DNA of 8,794 nt. Origin: Gallionellaceae bacterium (GTDB taxonomy: Bacteria; Pseudomonadota; Gammaproteobacteria; Burkholderiales; Gallionellaceae). Shown here one piece after another: positions 6,338-8,794 of this stretch (positions within the stretch are counted from its first letter, which is position 1; each line of letters opens with the position of its first letter). Position numbers and translations under genes: made by a program. Location: assembly GCA_030646595.1 (NCBI GenBank), contig JAUSKS010000186.1, positions 1 through 8,794 on the forward strand, written 5' to 3'. The notes beneath the pieces were generated by a model, which worked only from the letters and a program-made list of their open reading frames with translations, was not told where the DNA came from and did not search any database.

Positions 6338-7342
6338 TTAGGACGAAATGGAAAGCTGGGATTGCCAGTGCCATGCATCGCGACACATTTCCTCAATACC
6401 ATATTGCGCCTGCCAGCCAAGCAGTGTTTTTGCCAACGTAGGGTCAGCATAGCAGCAGGCAATATCACCAGGACGGCGGTCTATTATTTGGTAGGGTATC
6501 TTGCGCCCACTTGCCGTTTCAAATGCCTGCACCATATCCAGTACGCTATAACCCAGACCCGTGCCCAAATTGATTTTATGAATGCCACCCTTGGTGGCTA
6601 ACATTTGCAGCGCCGCAAGATGACCACGCGCCAAATCCACCACATGGATATAGTCACGTACTCCAGTACCATCAGGCGTAGGGTAATCACCACCAAATAC
6701 AGCAAGCTGCGGCAATGTACCGATAGCAACACGGGCAATATAAGGCATGAGATTGTTGGGTATTCCATTCGGGTCTTCCCCTATCAAACCGGATTCATGC
6801 GCGCCTACCGGATTGAAATAGCGCAACAACGCAATGCGCCAGGAATTATCTGCATAAGCAATGTCACCCAGAATTTCTTCTATCATTAATTTTGATCGCC
6901 CATAAGGATTTTTGGCCGATAACGGAAAATCTTCTCGTATGGGTACGGTGTGGGGGTCGCCATATACCGTGGCAGAGGATGAAAAAACCAGCGTTTTGAC
7001 CCCTGCTTCACTCATGGTTTCAAACAACACCAGGCTACCGTATAAATTATTGTCGTAGTAATGTAGTGGCTGGGTCATGGATTCACCCACCGCTTTAAGG
7101 CCGGCAAAATGGATGACGGCATCAAATTTATGGTTGGCAAACAAATTGCGCAGCGCCAGCCGGTCCCGCATATCAATATGAAAAAATTGAGGGCGGCGAC
7201 CCAAAATGCGTTCCATGCGATCCAGCACATCCAGCTTGCTATTGGAGAGATTATCAACCAGCAGCACATCATATCCCGCAGACATCAATTCGACTGCAGT
7301 ATGCGAGCCGATATAACCCGTACCTCCGGTAATTAAAATCAT
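6338..7342 (-). CDS. galE: UDP-glucose 4-epimerase GalE
   Basis: GalE interconverts UDP-glucose and UDP-galactose in the cytosol using tightly bound NAD, feeding galactose use and surface-polysaccharide synthesis. The 334-residue product is close to E. coli GalE (338). The Rossmann glycine motif GGTGYIG is at 6-12. The short-chain dehydrogenase catalytic set is S123 (in SSSATVYG), Y147 and K151 (NPYGRSK), and the sugar-binding segment RYFNPVGAH is at 174-182. The position equivalent to E. coli Y299 is C297 (in GDIACCYAD), as in human GALE, which predicts that UDP-N-acetyl sugars may also be accepted. I chose ATG 7342 because GGTGA lies seven bases upstream and the Rossmann fold starts at once; the frame stays open back to a TTG at 7387, which has no support. 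No galactose-catabolism genes are near; the partner is the VanZ-like gene 15 nt downstream. Confidence 0.96.
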   Translation of the reverse strand: MILITGGTGYIGSHTAVELMSAGYDVLLVDNLSNSKLDVLDRMERILGRRPQFFHIDMRDRLALRNLFANHKFDAVIHFAGLKAVGESMTQPLHYYDNNLYGSLVLFETMSEAGVKTLVFSSSATVYGDPHTVPIREDFPLSAKNPYGRSKLMIEEILGDIAYADNSWRIALLRYFNPVGAHESGLIGEDPNGIPNNLMPYIARVAIGTLPQLAVFGGDYPTPDGTGVRDYIHVVDLARGHLAALQMLATKGGIHKINLGTGLGYSVLDMVQAFETASGRKIPYQIIDRRPGDIACCYADPTLAKTLLGWQAQYGIEEMCRDAWHWQSQLSISS

Positions 7343-7482
7343 TGTTTCTTCACCTTGGCCAATTATGTAACCTCTTTTCCGGTTCAACCGAATTAACTTG
7401 CAGACGGGTACAATAAAAATTCTTGCGCATCAAACATTGTGCATTTATAACAGGTTTCTACACTACTGGACAGGTGGAAAAT
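7343..7482. other. Divergent promoter region between galE and msrB
   Basis: This 140-bp region must hold both promoters. It contains the short dyad CGGTT-C-AACCG (7380-7390), flanked by nearly symmetrical bases. On the minus strand TTGAAC (complement 7382-7387) could be a galE -35, but the hexamers 14 or 16 bases further (CATAAT, TAATTG) are poor matches in spacing or sequence. The plus-strand promoter is listed separately. No small gene or RNA is evident. Confidence 0.5.
7423..7451 (+). promoter_or_regulatory. Candidate sigma-70-type promoter of msrB-dipZ
   Basis: TTGCGC (7423-7428), a 17-nt spacer and TATAAC (7446-7451) form a good vegetative-type promoter, with a start expected near 7458 and a leader of about 25 nt before the ATG at 7483. 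The sequence TTGCGCAT recurs as TTGTGCAT at 7437-7444, 14 bp later and between the two elements, so a regulator could bind there. Confidence 0.55.
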
Positions 7483-7983
7483 ATGGACAGACGATCATTT
7501 GTAAAAATGGCAGCCGGGGGCGCAAGCTTGCTGGCTTTATACAAACTTGTCAGCATGGAGAATGTTATGGCGGCGACAGAATCGATTGAAAAAATAAACA
7601 AACCCAACGCACAATGGAAAAAAGAACTGACGCCAGAGCAGTATCACATATTGCGTGAGGAAGGCACGGAGCATGCCTTCACCAGTCCGCTTAACCAGGA
7701 AAAACGCCTTGGTATCTTTGCCTGCGCGGGCTGCGGACTGGCGCTGTTTCCCTCCAAATTCAAATATGACAGTGGCACGGGCTGGCCCAGTTTTTTTGAT
7801 GTCTTGCCCGGCCATGTGGAAACCAAAACCGATTTTCTGTTGATCGCACTACGCACCGAGTATCACTGCGCGCGCTGTGGTGGCCATCACGGCCATGTGT
7901 TCAAGGACGGCCCGGCACCGACTGGCTTGAGATATTGCAACAATGGCGTAGCGCTTAAATTTATCCCGGATAGCGCTGCATGA
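7483..7983 (+). CDS. msrB: Tat-exported peptide-methionine (R)-S-oxide reductase MsrB
   Basis: MsrB reduces methionine-R-sulfoxide in oxidised proteins. The 166-residue product has an N-terminal twin-arginine signal: DRRSFVK at residues 2-8, a hydrophobic stretch to about 23 and a possible AxA-like cleavage near 30. It is therefore expected in the periplasm. The catalytic domain has four zinc cysteines (C81, C84, C129, C132), the SGTGWPSF loop at 97-104, the HHGHVF motif at 135-140 and the catalytic cysteine C152 in RYCNNGVALKF. Many relatives have a recycling cysteine in the GWPSF loop; here it is T99, so the enzyme probably relies on an external thiol donor. ATG 7483 is preferred because AGGTGG (7472-7477) lies five bases before it and it starts the Tat motif; an upstream TTG at 7423 overlaps the promoter. 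The gene overlaps dipZ by 4 nt (ATGA), implying translational coupling. Confidence 0.95.
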   Translation: MDRRSFVKMAAGGASLLALYKLVSMENVMAATESIEKINKPNAQWKKELTPEQYHILREEGTEHAFTSPLNQEKRLGIFACAGCGLALFPSKFKYDSGTGWPSFFDVLPGHVETKTDFLLIALRTEYHCARCGGHHGHVFKDGPAPTGLRYCNNGVALKFIPDSAA

Positions 7984-8794
7984 ACCTGATCGAAATCGGC
8001 TTGGCGTTTGTAGAAGGCCTGGCACTAATCCTCTCACCGTGCATATTGCCAGTACTACCGCTGGTATTGGCAACTTCGGTAGAAGGCGGCAAACGCAGAC
8101 CATACGGCATTATTATTGGATTCGTGCTGTCATTCAGTTTATTTGTGCTGGCCTCACGCAAGCTGGTTGCACTACTCGGCCTGGATCTCGACCTTATCAA
8201 AAATGGCTCGCTGATATTGTTGGTGCTGTTTGGCTTGATCTTGCTGTCATCAAAACTGTCTGCAAAATTCAGTGCTCTCACTCAAGGCGCAGCCAATCTC
8301 GGCAACCAGCTTGCCTCCTCATCCAGCAAAGATGGTTTGCTTAGCGGTATTGTGATCGGCTCCATGATAGGTCTGGTATGGACGCCATGCTCCGGTCCTA
8401 TATTGGCTGCGGTGCTGGTACAGGTGATTCGCCAGCAAACCGATGTGGCCGGTTATTTCATTATTCTTTCCTTTGCCATTGGCGCAGGCGTGCCCATGCT
8501 CATCATCGCGCTGACTGGCAGAAAAATCATGCAGCGCTTGGGATTTTTTACCCGCCATGCGGAGGGAGTACGCAAAGCTTTCGGCGTACTCATCATTTTA
8601 TCGGTAATCTATATTGCCTCCGGCGTAGATGCACAGACCTTGCTCAGCAGCAGGCAAAATGTGCCAACAACAGGAAATCTGGCACTGCAAGAAGATTTGG
8701 CCCAGCCTTATCCCGCGCCGGAATTTGCCGGAATTGAAACCTGGCTGAACTCGCCACCGCTGACCATGCAGAGTCTCAAGGGCAAGGTGGTGCT
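7980..8794 (+). CDS. dipZ: DipZ-type membrane thiol transporter with thioredoxin-like domain (cut by window edge)
   Basis: The first 271 codons are present. Residues 1 to about 217 are a CcdA/DsbD-beta-like membrane domain with about six hydrophobic segments (roughly 8-31, 43-58, 76-91, 119-146, 158-180, 200-216). The two redox cysteines are in SPCILPVLPL (C21) and TPCSGPILAAV (C137). This family passes electrons from cytosolic thioredoxin across the membrane. A linker follows, then AQPYPAPEFAGIETWLNS and LKGKVVL, the usual opening of the TlpA/AhpC-like thioredoxin domain of DipZ proteins; its CxxC lies beyond the edge. The ATG at 7980 overlaps the msrB stop by 4 nt and has no strong site of its own, fitting coupling. 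By inference it supplies reducing power to the neighbouring MsrB, which lacks a recycling cysteine. A plain CcdA is the alternative, but the post-membrane sequence favours DipZ. Confidence 0.88.
   Translation, partial: MNLIEIGLAFVEGLALILSPCILPVLPLVLATSVEGGKRRPYGIIIGFVLSFSLFVLASRKLVALLGLDLDLIKNGSLILLVLFGLILLSSKLSAKFSALTQGAANLGNQLASSSSKDGLLSGIVIGSMIGLVWTPCSGPILAAVLVQVIRQQTDVAGYFIILSFAIGAGVPMLIIALTGRKIMQRLGFFTRHAEGVRKAFGVLIILSVIYIASGVDAQTLLSSRQNVPTTGNLALQEDLAQPYPAPEFAGIETWLNSPPLTMQSLKGKVV

Noticed and set aside
7343..7387. N-terminal extension of GalE from a TTG at 7387
   Set aside because: The extension precedes the Rossmann motif, is unlike GalE proteins and covers the ribosome binding site that serves ATG 7342.

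Overview
The window looks like ordinary chromosome from a Gram-negative proteobacterium, most likely a betaproteobacterium. The evidence is the tig-clpP-clpX-lon order, the sequence character of those proteins, a Tat-exported MsrB next to a DipZ-type membrane thiol transporter, and moderate GC content. A Nitrosomonadales or Gallionellaceae relative is a plausible guess, but no rRNA or lineage-specific marker is present to prove it. No mobile element, CRISPR array, tRNA or rRNA is visible.

Left part (1-4561, all on the minus strand): the protein quality-control cluster, transcribed as tig, clpP, clpX, then lon. Trigger factor is the ribosome-associated folding chaperone, ClpXP is an ATP-dependent protease, and Lon is a second one. 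Lon runs off the left edge, so only its N-terminal 398 codons are present. tig and clpP overlap by one base and clpX follows 43 nt later. lon is separated by 119 nt that hold a good heat-shock (sigma-32-type) promoter candidate and a 15-bp tandem repeat whose last unit runs into the -35 element.

Middle part (4562-5953): a 291-bp intergenic region leads into a small, very acidic conserved-looking protein on the plus strand (4853-5149). This gene converges, with only 7 nt between, on a LuxR/NarL-type response regulator (5157-5870, minus) whose receiver domain lacks most of the usual phosphorylation residues. The regulator has a dyad over its ribosome binding site and a perfect 9-bp-arm palindrome just inside its coding region. 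A three-armed TGTGCG repeat that can form two mutually exclusive hairpins sits between it and the next gene.

Right part (5954-8794): a minus-strand pair, galE then a VanZ-like small membrane protein, is divergent from a plus-strand pair, msrB then dipZ. MsrB has a twin-arginine signal. It overlaps by 4 nt the start of a CcdA/DipZ-type membrane protein that begins a thioredoxin-like domain at the right edge. Together they look like a periplasmic methionine-sulfoxide repair module with its own electron supply.

I did not find a clearly undescribed system. The most interesting points are the repeat/heat-shock promoter architecture upstream of lon, the degenerate receiver with its surrounding dyads, the Cys gate residue in GalE, and the MsrB-DipZ pairing.
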